From Ruminococcaceae bacterium UBA3710 (GTDB lineage Bacteria; Bacillota; Clostridia; Oscillospirales; Acutalibacteraceae), in contig DFHZ01000163.1 in NCBI GenBank assembly GCA_002371985.1, positions 1-6,894 of the forward strand: a stretch of 6,894 nt of DNA. The letters run 5' to 3'. Below the pieces are notes generated by a model. It did no database searches. It saw only the letters and a program-made list of their open reading frames with translations, and was not told where the DNA came from. The translations under genes and the position numbers were made by a program. How positions within the stretch are numbered: position 1 is the stretch's first letter; every line of letters starts with the position of its first letter. Positions 1-4,972 of the stretch are shown here, one piece after another.

Positions 1-20
1 GACCACTTCGATACGTCTCC
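1..20 (-). tRNA. Probable tRNA-Ser, 5' end only, runs off left edge
   Basis: Read on the minus strand, the first 20 nt begin GGAGACG, a typical acceptor 5' strand of clostridial serine tRNAs, followed by TA and a D-arm-like CGAAGTGGTC. A perfect consensus promoter lies 34 nt upstream with no open reading frame between, as expected for a stable RNA gene. The anticodon, variable arm and 3' end are outside the window, so the amino-acid assignment rests only on resemblance of the 5' end to class II serine tRNAs. Confidence 0.6.
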
Positions 21-53
21 ATATAGTTATGCGACATTATTGCCGACCTATGT

Positions 54-82
54 ATTATATAATATCAAAATGATATTGTCAA
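54..82 (-). promoter_or_regulatory. Consensus housekeeping promoter for the left-edge tRNA
   Basis: On the minus strand TTGACA (77-82) and TATAAT (54-59) are separated by exactly 17 bp, a perfect match to the sigma-A consensus. Transcription would start near position 47 and give a leader of about 27 nt before the putative tRNA. Strength and placement fit a stable RNA gene. Confidence 0.8.
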
Positions 83-124
83 GAAAATAAATTAAGAAGA
101 GGACCGTAACAGCCCTCTTCTTAA
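82..124 (-). terminator. Rho-independent terminator of the Cys-rich peptide gene
   Basis: A perfect 11-bp inverted repeat (92-102 with 114-124) has an 11-nt loop. Read on the minus strand it is followed by a T-rich run (TTTATTTTC). It lies 20 nt beyond the stop codon of the minus-strand micropeptide and just before the promoter of the next minus-strand unit, so it separates the two transcripts. The T-run is interrupted, so termination may be partial. Confidence 0.7.
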
Positions 125-144
125 AATGCAATTTTGCTATGAAA

Positions 145-255
145 TTAGCAGCCGCAACCGCCGCAGTTGTCGTTGTTGTTACCGCAGCAACAAACAAGAC
201 ATAAAATGAGAATTAGTATCCAAGTACAATTTCCGCCAAATCCATTATTACACAT
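145..255 (-). CDS. Cys/Gly-rich single-pass micropeptide, 36 aa
   Basis: A 36-codon frame starts at ATG (255) and ends at TAA, with a full AGGAGG ribosome site (265-270) 9 nt upstream and a terminator downstream. The peptide has a short polar start (CNNGFGGNC), one hydrophobic stretch at residues 12-21 (W, then alternating I and L), and a CCCG/N-rich/CGGCGC tail. Nine of 36 residues are cysteine (2, 10, 19, 22-24, 31, 34, 36). It resembles tiny peptides of Firmicutes annotated as YjcZ-like sporulation proteins or as 'chorion class high-cysteine' proteins, whose function is poorly known. Membrane insertion and metal or disulfide chemistry are inferences from composition. The gene is monocistronic between two tRNA genes. 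A possible sporulation-type promoter lies upstream. Confidence 0.75.
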   Translation of the reverse strand: MCNNGFGGNCTWILILILCLVCCCGNNNDNCGGCGC

Positions 256-285
256 TAATGAAGACCTCCTTTTTGTCTTTCACCA

Positions 286-312
286 TATACTATGATAAAT
301 ATCATTTTTTGT
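286..312 (-). promoter_or_regulatory. Possible sigma-K/sigma-E-like promoter of the Cys-rich peptide
   Basis: On the minus strand CATAGTATA (286-294) fits the sigma-K -10 pattern CATAnnnTA, and an AC (311-312) lies 16 bp upstream, matching the AC-N16 -35 spacing of that sigma factor. The -10 also matches 6 of 8 positions of the sigma-E pattern CATACAAT. No good sigma-A pair is seen for this gene. The motifs are short in AT-rich DNA, so chance is a real alternative. A perfect inverted repeat, ATGATA-AA-TATCAT, covers 292-305. Confidence 0.3.
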
Positions 313-331
313 TACATTCAAAAAAGAAATA

Positions 332-360
332 TTGACATTTTGTTTCAAATAGGCTATAAT
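332..360 (+). promoter_or_regulatory. Consensus housekeeping promoter for tRNA-Ser(GGA)
   Basis: TTGACA (332-337) and TATAAT (355-360) are spaced by exactly 17 bp, a perfect sigma-A promoter. Transcription would begin near 367, only about 9 nt before the mature tRNA 5' end. Confidence 0.9.
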
Positions 361-375
361 ATCTCTTGTTCGTAC

Positions 376-467
376 GGAGATATCGCCTAGTCCGGTCGAG
401 GGCGCACGATTGGAAATCGTGTAGCTCGGAAACGAGCTCGAGAGTTCGAATCTCTCTATCTCCGCCA
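376..467 (+). tRNA. tRNA-Ser, anticodon GGA
   Basis: A complete class II cloverleaf can be drawn. The acceptor stem GGAGATA (376-382) pairs with TATCTCC (457-463), with discriminator G464 and encoded CCA (465-467). The anticodon stem CACGA/TCGTG (405-409/417-421) encloses loop TTGGAAA with anticodon GGA at 412-414. A long variable arm has a 6-bp stem (423-428/433-438) closed by GAAA, as in serine tRNAs. The T stem GAGAG/CTCTC (440-444/452-456) holds the TTCGAAT loop. It reads UCC and UCU serine codons. Confidence 0.97.
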
Positions 468-470
468 AAA

Positions 471-503
471 AATAAGGTGCACTTTTGTGTGCCTTATTTT
501 TTT
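471..503 (+). terminator. Rho-independent terminator of tRNA-Ser(GGA)
   Basis: A 12-bp stem (471-482 with 487-498, including two G-U pairs) has a TTTT loop and is followed by an unbroken T-run to 503. It begins four bases after the encoded CCA and ends the tRNA transcript, insulating it from the DUF1848 operon. Confidence 0.9.
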
Positions 504-540
504 GTCTGTCGATCAATAAATAAGATTATTTTTATACAAA

Positions 541-569
541 TTTACAAAAAGTATAAAGTATGATATAAT
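541..569 (+). promoter_or_regulatory. Promoter of the DUF1848-macrodomain-sirtuin operon
   Basis: TTTACA (541-546, 5 of 6 match) and TATAAT (564-569, perfect) are 17 bp apart, and the -10 is extended by TG at 561-562. Transcription would begin near 576, giving a leader of about 15 nt before the ATG at 591. No operator-like repeat is obvious beside it, so expression may be largely constitutive or controlled by a factor not recognised here. Confidence 0.8.
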
Positions 570-590
570 ATTTAAAAAGTGGGGGATTTT

Positions 591-1517
591 ATGATTATTA
601 ACACAGGACAAAGAACAGATATTCCTGCTTTCTACTCGGAATGGTTTGCAAACAGACTAAAAGAGGGTATCGTTTGTGTTCGCAATCCGTATTATCCTAA
701 TCAGGTTAGCCGTTACCGTCTTGACCCGTCTGTTGTTGACTGCATCGGATTTTGCACTAAAAACCCGGAGCCTATGTTTAAATATATGAATTTATTAAAT
801 AACTACGGTCAATATTGGTTTGTTACGATAACTCCATACGGACGGGATATAGAGCCTAATGTAAAGGATAAACATAAAATTATTGAAGATTTTAAATATC
901 TATCAAGCATTGTAGGCATAAATTCGGTAGGTTGGAGATATGATCCTATTTTTATTACTGATAAATATTCTATTGAATATCATCTTCGTGCTTTTGAAAA
1001 AATGGCATCCTCGCTTGAAGGTTATACAAAAACAGTTGTAATCAGTTTTATAGACCTTTATTCTAAGGTTAAACGCAATTTTCCCGAAGCAATAGAGGTT
1101 TCAAGAGAAAATCGCCTGTTGATTGGCAAAAAGTTTGTAGATATAGCATCGGCTCACGGTATGATACTGAAACCTTGTGCAGAGGGTAATGAACTTGAAG
1201 TATTCGGTGCCGATTGTGGCGGATGTATGAAAATAAGCGATTACGAAAAAGCCATCGGCAAAAAACTTAATGCCCCTAAAAAGAGAGAGGCGAGGGCTGA
1301 ATGTACTTGCTATCTTTCTTGTGATATAGGTGCATATAACACTTGCAAACATTTTTGCAGGTATTGTTATGCAAATAGCGAAACAAGCAAGGTGCTTACC
1401 ATAAGTAAATTACATAACACGAACTCACCGTTTTTAATAGGCAATTATCAAAAAGACGATATTATAAGTGATGTTGCTCAAAAATCGTGGATAATTAAAC
1501 AAGAAAGCATATTTTAA
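591..1517 (+). CDS. DUF1848 family protein with C-terminal radical-SAM-like cysteine cluster
   Basis: This 308-residue protein matches DUF1848 (PF08902) from end to end: the MIINTGQRTDIPAFYSEWF opening, VRNPYYPNQVSRYRLDP (30-46), FCTKNP (54-59), WFVTITPYG (76-84), GWRYDPIF (114-121) and a C-terminal cysteine region. No member has a known reaction as far as I recall. Pfam notes that the C-terminal cysteines resemble the iron-sulfur motif found at the N-terminus of radical SAM enzymes. Here C252, C256 and C259 give CX3CX2C, with further cysteines at 196, 209, 212, 238, 240 and 244. An iron-sulfur protein is a reasonable inference; the substrate is unknown. ATG 591 is chosen over the in-frame GTG at 579 because the family begins at MIINTGQRTD and because the GTG lies almost at the predicted transcript start. 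The GGGGG just upstream is a weak, close ribosome site. It leads the operon, 12 bp before the macrodomain gene. Confidence 0.9.
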   Translation: MIINTGQRTDIPAFYSEWFANRLKEGIVCVRNPYYPNQVSRYRLDPSVVDCIGFCTKNPEPMFKYMNLLNNYGQYWFVTITPYGRDIEPNVKDKHKIIEDFKYLSSIVGINSVGWRYDPIFITDKYSIEYHLRAFEKMASSLEGYTKTVVISFIDLYSKVKRNFPEAIEVSRENRLLIGKKFVDIASAHGMILKPCAEGNELEVFGADCGGCMKISDYEKAIGKKLNAPKKREARAECTCYLSCDIGAYNTCKHFCRYCYANSETSKVLTISKLHNTNSPFLIGNYQKDDIISDVAQKSWIIKQESIF

Positions 1518-1529
1518 TCAGGAGTCAAT

Positions 1530-2309
1530 ATGAATCAGACAGAAAGAAGAAAATATTTAATATCAACTCTTTTGGCAGAAGAGGATAGATATAAAAATAT
1601 AGAAATACCCGATAACGAAAATGAACAAAAACAACTCTTACAAGCACTTTTTAATGTTCGTGCTCCGAAATACGTTTCAGAAGAATTTATAAAAATACAA
1701 AACGAATATTTAAAAGAAACTATAAAAAATAAAGGCGTTACCGATTATACTTCTCTTATTCCTATAAAGAAAAATATATATCTATGGCAAGGCGATATTA
1801 CAACGCTTAAATGCGGGGCTATTGTTAATGCTGCTAATTCCGGTATGACCGGATGTTGGCAACCTTGTCATAATTGTATTGATAACTGTATTCATACCTA
1901 TTCGGGTATACAATTAAGAGATTATTGTGCAAAAATTATGGAAGAGCAAGGCTATCCTGAACCGACAGGAGTAGCAAAGATTACTCCTGCATTCAATTTG
2001 CCGTGTAAATATGTTATCCATACAGTTGGACCTATAGTCCAAAATAGTTTGACACAAAAGCATAAAAGACAATTAGCATCTTGCTATAATTCATGCTTAA
2101 AAATCGCTAATGACAACAATGTTGACAGTATTGCTTTTTGCTGTATTTCCACAGGTGTTTTCGGTTTTCCACAGAAAGAAGCAGCAAAAATTGCTATAAA
2201 AACTGTAAATGAATATAAAAATGAAACAAACAGTAAGATTGACATTATTTTTAATGTTTTTAAAGACGAGGATAAAAAATACTATGAAGAATTATTACAA
2301 CAAATCTAA
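1530..2309 (+). CDS. Zinc-type macrodomain protein-ADP-ribose hydrolase
   Basis: This 259-residue protein has an N-terminal helical part (1-75) and a macrodomain (about 83-259). Macrodomain marks are QGDIT (87-91), IVNAANSG (98-105, ADP-ribose-binding NAAN), YVIHTVGP (161-168) and the phosphate loop ISTGVFGFP (206-214). The loop after NAAN carries C109, C113, H114, C116 and C120 and then IHTYSGIQLR, the Cys/His insertion of the zinc-dependent macrodomains linked to SirTM. Characterised relatives in Staphylococcus aureus and Streptococcus pyogenes remove ADP-ribose from the acidic residue modified by SirTM, so this is probably the eraser of the pair. AGGAG (1520-1524) lies 5 nt before the ATG. 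The last 26 bp overlap the sirtuin gene, which supports a joint function. Confidence 0.92.
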   Translation: MNQTERRKYLISTLLAEEDRYKNIEIPDNENEQKQLLQALFNVRAPKYVSEEFIKIQNEYLKETIKNKGVTDYTSLIPIKKNIYLWQGDITTLKCGAIVNAANSGMTGCWQPCHNCIDNCIHTYSGIQLRDYCAKIMEEQGYPEPTGVAKITPAFNLPCKYVIHTVGPIVQNSLTQKHKRQLASCYNSCLKIANDNNVDSIAFCCISTGVFGFPQKEAAKIAIKTVNEYKNETNSKIDIIFNVFKDEDKKYYEELLQQI

Positions 2310-3276
2310 CGGGTATATTGAATCAATTGAGAAAGGTATTTCCGCTGTTCGCAAGTTTGATTTACATATATCCGAAGGTATAGGAACAACGGCAGAACAA
2401 CTTGATAGATTAAAAAAAGAACTAAAAAATGCAGATTCAATTCTTGTCGGTGCAGGTGCAGGGCTTTCAACTTCTGCCGGTTTTACTTACAGCGGAGAAC
2501 GATTTCAAAAATACTTTTTTGATTTTGCGTCAAAATACGGTATTACAGATATGTATTCCGGAGGTTTTTATCCTTTCCCCGACGAAGAAACTATGTGGGC
2601 ATGGTGGGCAAGACATATCTATTTTAACCGGTATATTGATGCGTCAAAACCCGTATATACTATGTTACTTGACTTGATTAAAGATAAAGACTATTTCGTC
2701 ATTACAACTAATGTTGACCATCAATTTCAGCGTTCGGGATTTGATAAAAACAGATTGTTTTATACGCAAGGCGACTATGGTCTTTTTCAAAGTGTAAACC
2801 CAAAAATCAAAATGACATTTGATAACGAAGAATGGACTTTTGAGGCTATGAAATCACAAGGTTTTGTAATTGGTGAGGACGGTAAGTTCACACTCCCCGA
2901 AGACAAAAATATAAAGATGTCCATTCCGCATAATCTTATACCTAAAACTCCAAATGGCGACTCGGTAAAAATGAATTTGCGTTCTGATAACAGTTTTGTT
3001 GAGGATATAGGTTGGCATAACGCCTCATCAAAATATGCCGATTTTATCTCTGAACATACTAATTCAAGTATTATATATTTAGAACTTGGTGTTGGCTCAA
3101 ATACACCAATGATAATTAAATATCCGTTTTGGGCTATGACAAAATCAAATAAAAACTCGATTTATGCCTGCCTTAATTTTAATGAGGCTTACTGTCCTAA
3201 AGAGATTGAAAAACAGTCTATTTGTATCAATAACGATATTTTAAAAACCTTAGAAGAGTTAAATTACGATAACTAA
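2284..3276 (+). CDS. Class M sirtuin (SirTM), NAD-dependent protein ADP-ribosyltransferase
   Basis: This 330-residue protein has a Rossmann NAD site, GAGAGLSTSAGFTYSGERF (56-74), the sirtuin TTNVDHQFQRSGF (141-153, N143 and D145), YTQGDYGLFQ (160-169) and ELGVGSNTP (267-275). The usual catalytic histidine of deacetylase sirtuins is replaced by Q162 in TQGDYG, a hallmark of class M, whose studied members ADP-ribosylate protein rather than deacetylate it. The tryptophan-rich MWAWWARHIYFNRY (104-117) also fits the class. No Cys4 zinc module is present; its only cysteines are 296, 304 and 314. The start at 2284 is preferred to an in-frame ATG at 2209: it needs only a 26-bp overlap with the macrodomain gene, has GAGG at 2268-2271 (12 nt upstream, a little long), and suggests translational coupling. 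The family assignment is firm; the target protein is unknown. Confidence 0.9.
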   Translation: MKNYYNKSNGYIESIEKGISAVRKFDLHISEGIGTTAEQLDRLKKELKNADSILVGAGAGLSTSAGFTYSGERFQKYFFDFASKYGITDMYSGGFYPFPDEETMWAWWARHIYFNRYIDASKPVYTMLLDLIKDKDYFVITTNVDHQFQRSGFDKNRLFYTQGDYGLFQSVNPKIKMTFDNEEWTFEAMKSQGFVIGEDGKFTLPEDKNIKMSIPHNLIPKTPNGDSVKMNLRSDNSFVEDIGWHNASSKYADFISEHTNSSIIYLELGVGSNTPMIIKYPFWAMTKSNKNSIYACLNFNEAYCPKEIEKQSICINNDILKTLEELNYDN

Positions 3277-3397
3277 AAATAAATTAGCCGATTTAATAGC
3301 AAAATCTCTTTCAAATCGAATTGAACTTTTAAAATTGCTTTCTATGAACAATTATGATAAGGAGATTCAGATTATGATAGCACAAAGATGCTGTTAA
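3263..3397 (+). other. Unassigned open frame after the sirtuin gene
   Basis: A frame different from that of the sirtuin stays open for 44 codons across the end of the sirtuin gene and into the gap. From about 3284 it reads like a leucine-rich amphipathic helix (LADLIAKSLSNRIELLKLL), then a polar turn (MNNYDKEIQ) and MIAQRCC, ending at TAA 3395-3397. Internal ATGs are at 3344 and 3374; the second has AAGGAG (3359-3364) 9 nt upstream but would give only 7 residues. No family is recognised. It may be the end of a lost gene, the start of the broken aldo/keto reductase, or chance. Confidence 0.2.
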
Positions 3398-3503
3398 ATC
3401 TTTGCAAGTAAACCTTGAGGATAGTGAAATATCTTATCTTGAAGAGCCATATATTCCGCATGAACTCGTCGGTGTTATGGCACAAAACAAACAAAATAAT
3501 TAA
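3381..3503 (+). pseudogene. Aldo/keto reductase remnant, C-terminal tail only
   Basis: Forty residues in the frame ending at TAA 3501-3503 carry the C-terminal signature of clostridial aldo/keto reductases: KDAVKSL, then LEDSEISYLEEPYIPHELVG and VMAQN. A normal family member has about 330 residues; this frame is closed upstream by TAG at 3378-3380 and lacks an ATG, the NADPH barrel and the catalytic Tyr. A good ribosome site (AAGGAG 3359-3364) with ATG 3374 just upstream, in another frame, could be the original start, now joined to the tail by a large internal deletion. It lies 20 bp before the carboxymuconolactone-decarboxylase/cupin gene, a sensible place for a reductase of the same operon. 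Assignment of the tail is fairly sure; the deletion model is inference. Confidence 0.7.
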
Positions 3504-3523
3504 AGTTTTAAGGAGAAAAGATA

Positions 3524-4279
3524 ATGAACAAAAAAATTATTCAAACCGCAGGAAGAGAGCAACTTGGGAGTTTTGCACCAACATTTGCTCATCTTAATGA
3601 TGATATTCTGTTTGGCGAGGTATGGAATGCAGAGGCTATTGATACAAAAACAAAGTGTATTATTACAGTTGTTTCACTAATGGCTTCGGGAATTACCGAT
3701 TCATCACTTTTATATCATTTGAAAAATGCAAAGGCACACGGAGTAACAAAAGAGGAAATTGCCACAATCATTACCCATGCTACGATGTATGTCGGTTGGC
3801 CAAAAGGCTGGGCGGTATTTCGTCTTGCCAAAGAAGTTTGGAACGAAGAGGAAACAAGCAATTCAGAAAAAGACAAATATCAAAATACAATTTTCTTTCC
3901 TATCGGCGAAAAAAATCCTTACGGAGAATTTTTTGTCGGTCAGAGTTATTTGGCACCTGTTTCGACTGAACAGATTTCTGTATTTAATGTTACATTCGAG
4001 CCTAAATGCCGTAATAATTGGCATATTCACCATGCTAAAAACGGTGGTGGACAAATGCTTATTTGTGTAGGCGGAAGAGGTTATTACAGAGAATGGGGGA
4101 AAGCACCCGTAGAAATGACACCGGGTAAGATAATCAATATTCCTGCCAATGTAAAACATTGGCACGGTGCTGCTCCCGACTCATGGTTTTCGCATTTGGC
4201 AATCGAAATTCCGGGTGAAAACGCAAGCACAGAATGGCTCGAAGCCGTATCGGAAAGCGATTACAACAATATTAAATAA
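3524..4279 (+). CDS. Carboxymuconolactone decarboxylase-like/cupin fusion protein
   Basis: This 251-residue protein joins two domains. Residues 1-108 form a carboxymuconolactone-decarboxylase/AhpD-like helical domain (CIITVVSLMASG at 45-56, YHLKNAKAHGVTKEEIA at 64-80, YVGWPKGWAVF at 89-99). The CxxC of peroxidase-active AhpD is absent, so alkylhydroperoxidase activity is not supported. Residues 122-235 form a cupin barrel with a metal-site motif WHIHHA (H167, H169, H170), Q177 where many cupins have Glu, and a second motif VKHWHGA (H212, H214). Such fusions are common in gut anaerobes near flavodoxins and reductases; their substrate is not known to me. The domain at the C-terminus probably binds a divalent metal. 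AAGGAG (3510-3515) lies 8 nt before the ATG. It is followed after 13 bp by the flavodoxin gene, so cotranscription is likely. Confidence 0.88.
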   Translation: MNKKIIQTAGREQLGSFAPTFAHLNDDILFGEVWNAEAIDTKTKCIITVVSLMASGITDSSLLYHLKNAKAHGVTKEEIATIITHATMYVGWPKGWAVFRLAKEVWNEEETSNSEKDKYQNTIFFPIGEKNPYGEFFVGQSYLAPVSTEQISVFNVTFEPKCRNNWHIHHAKNGGGQMLICVGGRGYYREWGKAPVEMTPGKIINIPANVKHWHGAAPDSWFSHLAIEIPGENASTEWLEAVSESDYNNIK

Positions 4280-4292
4280 TCGGAGGATGTAT

Positions 4293-4955
4293 ATGAGGAA
4301 ACTTATTCCATTTCTATTAGTAATAACTCTTTTTATAGGACTAATTGGTTGTTCTTCAAAGACTAATAAAACTCCTACAGAAACTAATGACACAAGCGAT
4401 ATTTCAAGCAAAACAGAAAATAAATCTGTAAATGATAACAGTATTGAATCCAACTCGAGTACAAACTCGAATACAGATAAAAAGGATACTCTTGTAGTAG
4501 TATTTTCTGCAACAGGAACTACAAAAAATGTTGCCAAAAAAATTGCCGAAATTGAGAATGCTGATTTTTACGAAATCGAGCCAAAGAAAGAATATACTAC
4601 TGCCGACCTTAACTGGAATGACAGAAATAGTCGTTCTACAAAGGAACAGAATGACCCAAAAAGTCGTCCCGAAATAGGCAGCGAAAAAATATCTGTTAAA
4701 GAATATAAAAAGATTTATATCGGTTTTCCGATTTGGTGGGGCGAGGAGCCTCGAATTGTCGATACATTTGTAGAAAATTATGATTTTAGTGATATAACAA
4801 TGATTCCTTTCTGCACATCTTCAAGCAGCAGTATCGGCAGAAGCGGACAAAACCTCGCCGAAAATGCAAAGAGCGGAACTTGGCTCGACGGTAAACGCTT
4901 TAGCGGAAGTGTATCAGAAACAGAACTTGAAAATTGGATAAACAGTTTAAAATAA
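4293..4955 (+). CDS. Lipoprotein-anchored flavodoxin
   Basis: This 220-residue protein starts with a lipoprotein signal peptide (KLIPFLLVITLFIGLIGC; lipobox LIGC, lipidated C20). A Ser/Thr/Asn/Lys-rich tether follows (about 21-64), then a flavodoxin domain (66-220) of the Flavodoxin_4 type. The FMN phosphate loop is FSATGTTKN (71-79) after a beta strand LVVV, and YIGFPIWWGEEP (142-153) is the second flavin-contact region of the family. It should carry electrons through FMN on the outer face of the membrane, unusual because most flavodoxins are cytosolic. ATG 4293 is chosen because GGAGG (4282-4286) sits 6 nt upstream and the signal peptide starts there; ATG 4287 is too close to that site, and an upstream start at 4167 would bury it. 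The next gene encodes a DUF4405 membrane protein, a plausible partner. Confidence 0.9.
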   Translation: MRKLIPFLLVITLFIGLIGCSSKTNKTPTETNDTSDISSKTENKSVNDNSIESNSSTNSNTDKKDTLVVVFSATGTTKNVAKKIAEIENADFYEIEPKKEYTTADLNWNDRNSRSTKEQNDPKSRPEIGSEKISVKEYKKIYIGFPIWWGEEPRIVDTFVENYDFSDITMIPFCTSSSSSIGRSGQNLAENAKSGTWLDGKRFSGSVSETELENWINSLK

Positions 4956-4972
4956 ACTTGGGAGACAGTTTA

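Noticed and set aside
280..516. Minus-strand 78-codon open frame
   Set aside because: It runs antisense through the tRNA-Ser gene, its promoter and its terminator, and has no ribosome site.
366..563. Plus-strand 65-codon open frame
   Set aside because: It contains the whole tRNA gene and terminator; not a protein gene.
579..593. GTG start for the DUF1848 protein
   Set aside because: It lies about at the transcript start with no room for a ribosome site, and the family begins at the ATG 12 nt later.
1101..1352. Minus-strand open frame inside DUF1848
   Set aside because: Shadow of a well-supported gene; no ribosome site or recognisable product.
2209..2283. N-terminal extension of the sirtuin from ATG 2209
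   Set aside because: It would overlap the macrodomain by 101 bp, has no ribosome site, and the extra residues show no sirtuin similarity.
3655..4165. Several open frames of about 100 codons on both strands
   Set aside because: All are alternate-frame shadows of the CMD/cupin gene, which has clear domains and a ribosome site.
4181..4537. Minus-strand 118-codon open frame rich in Leu/Val/Ser
   Set aside because: Antisense of the cupin end and of the flavodoxin signal and linker; its hydrophobic look comes from the complement of Lys/Asn/Thr-rich codons.
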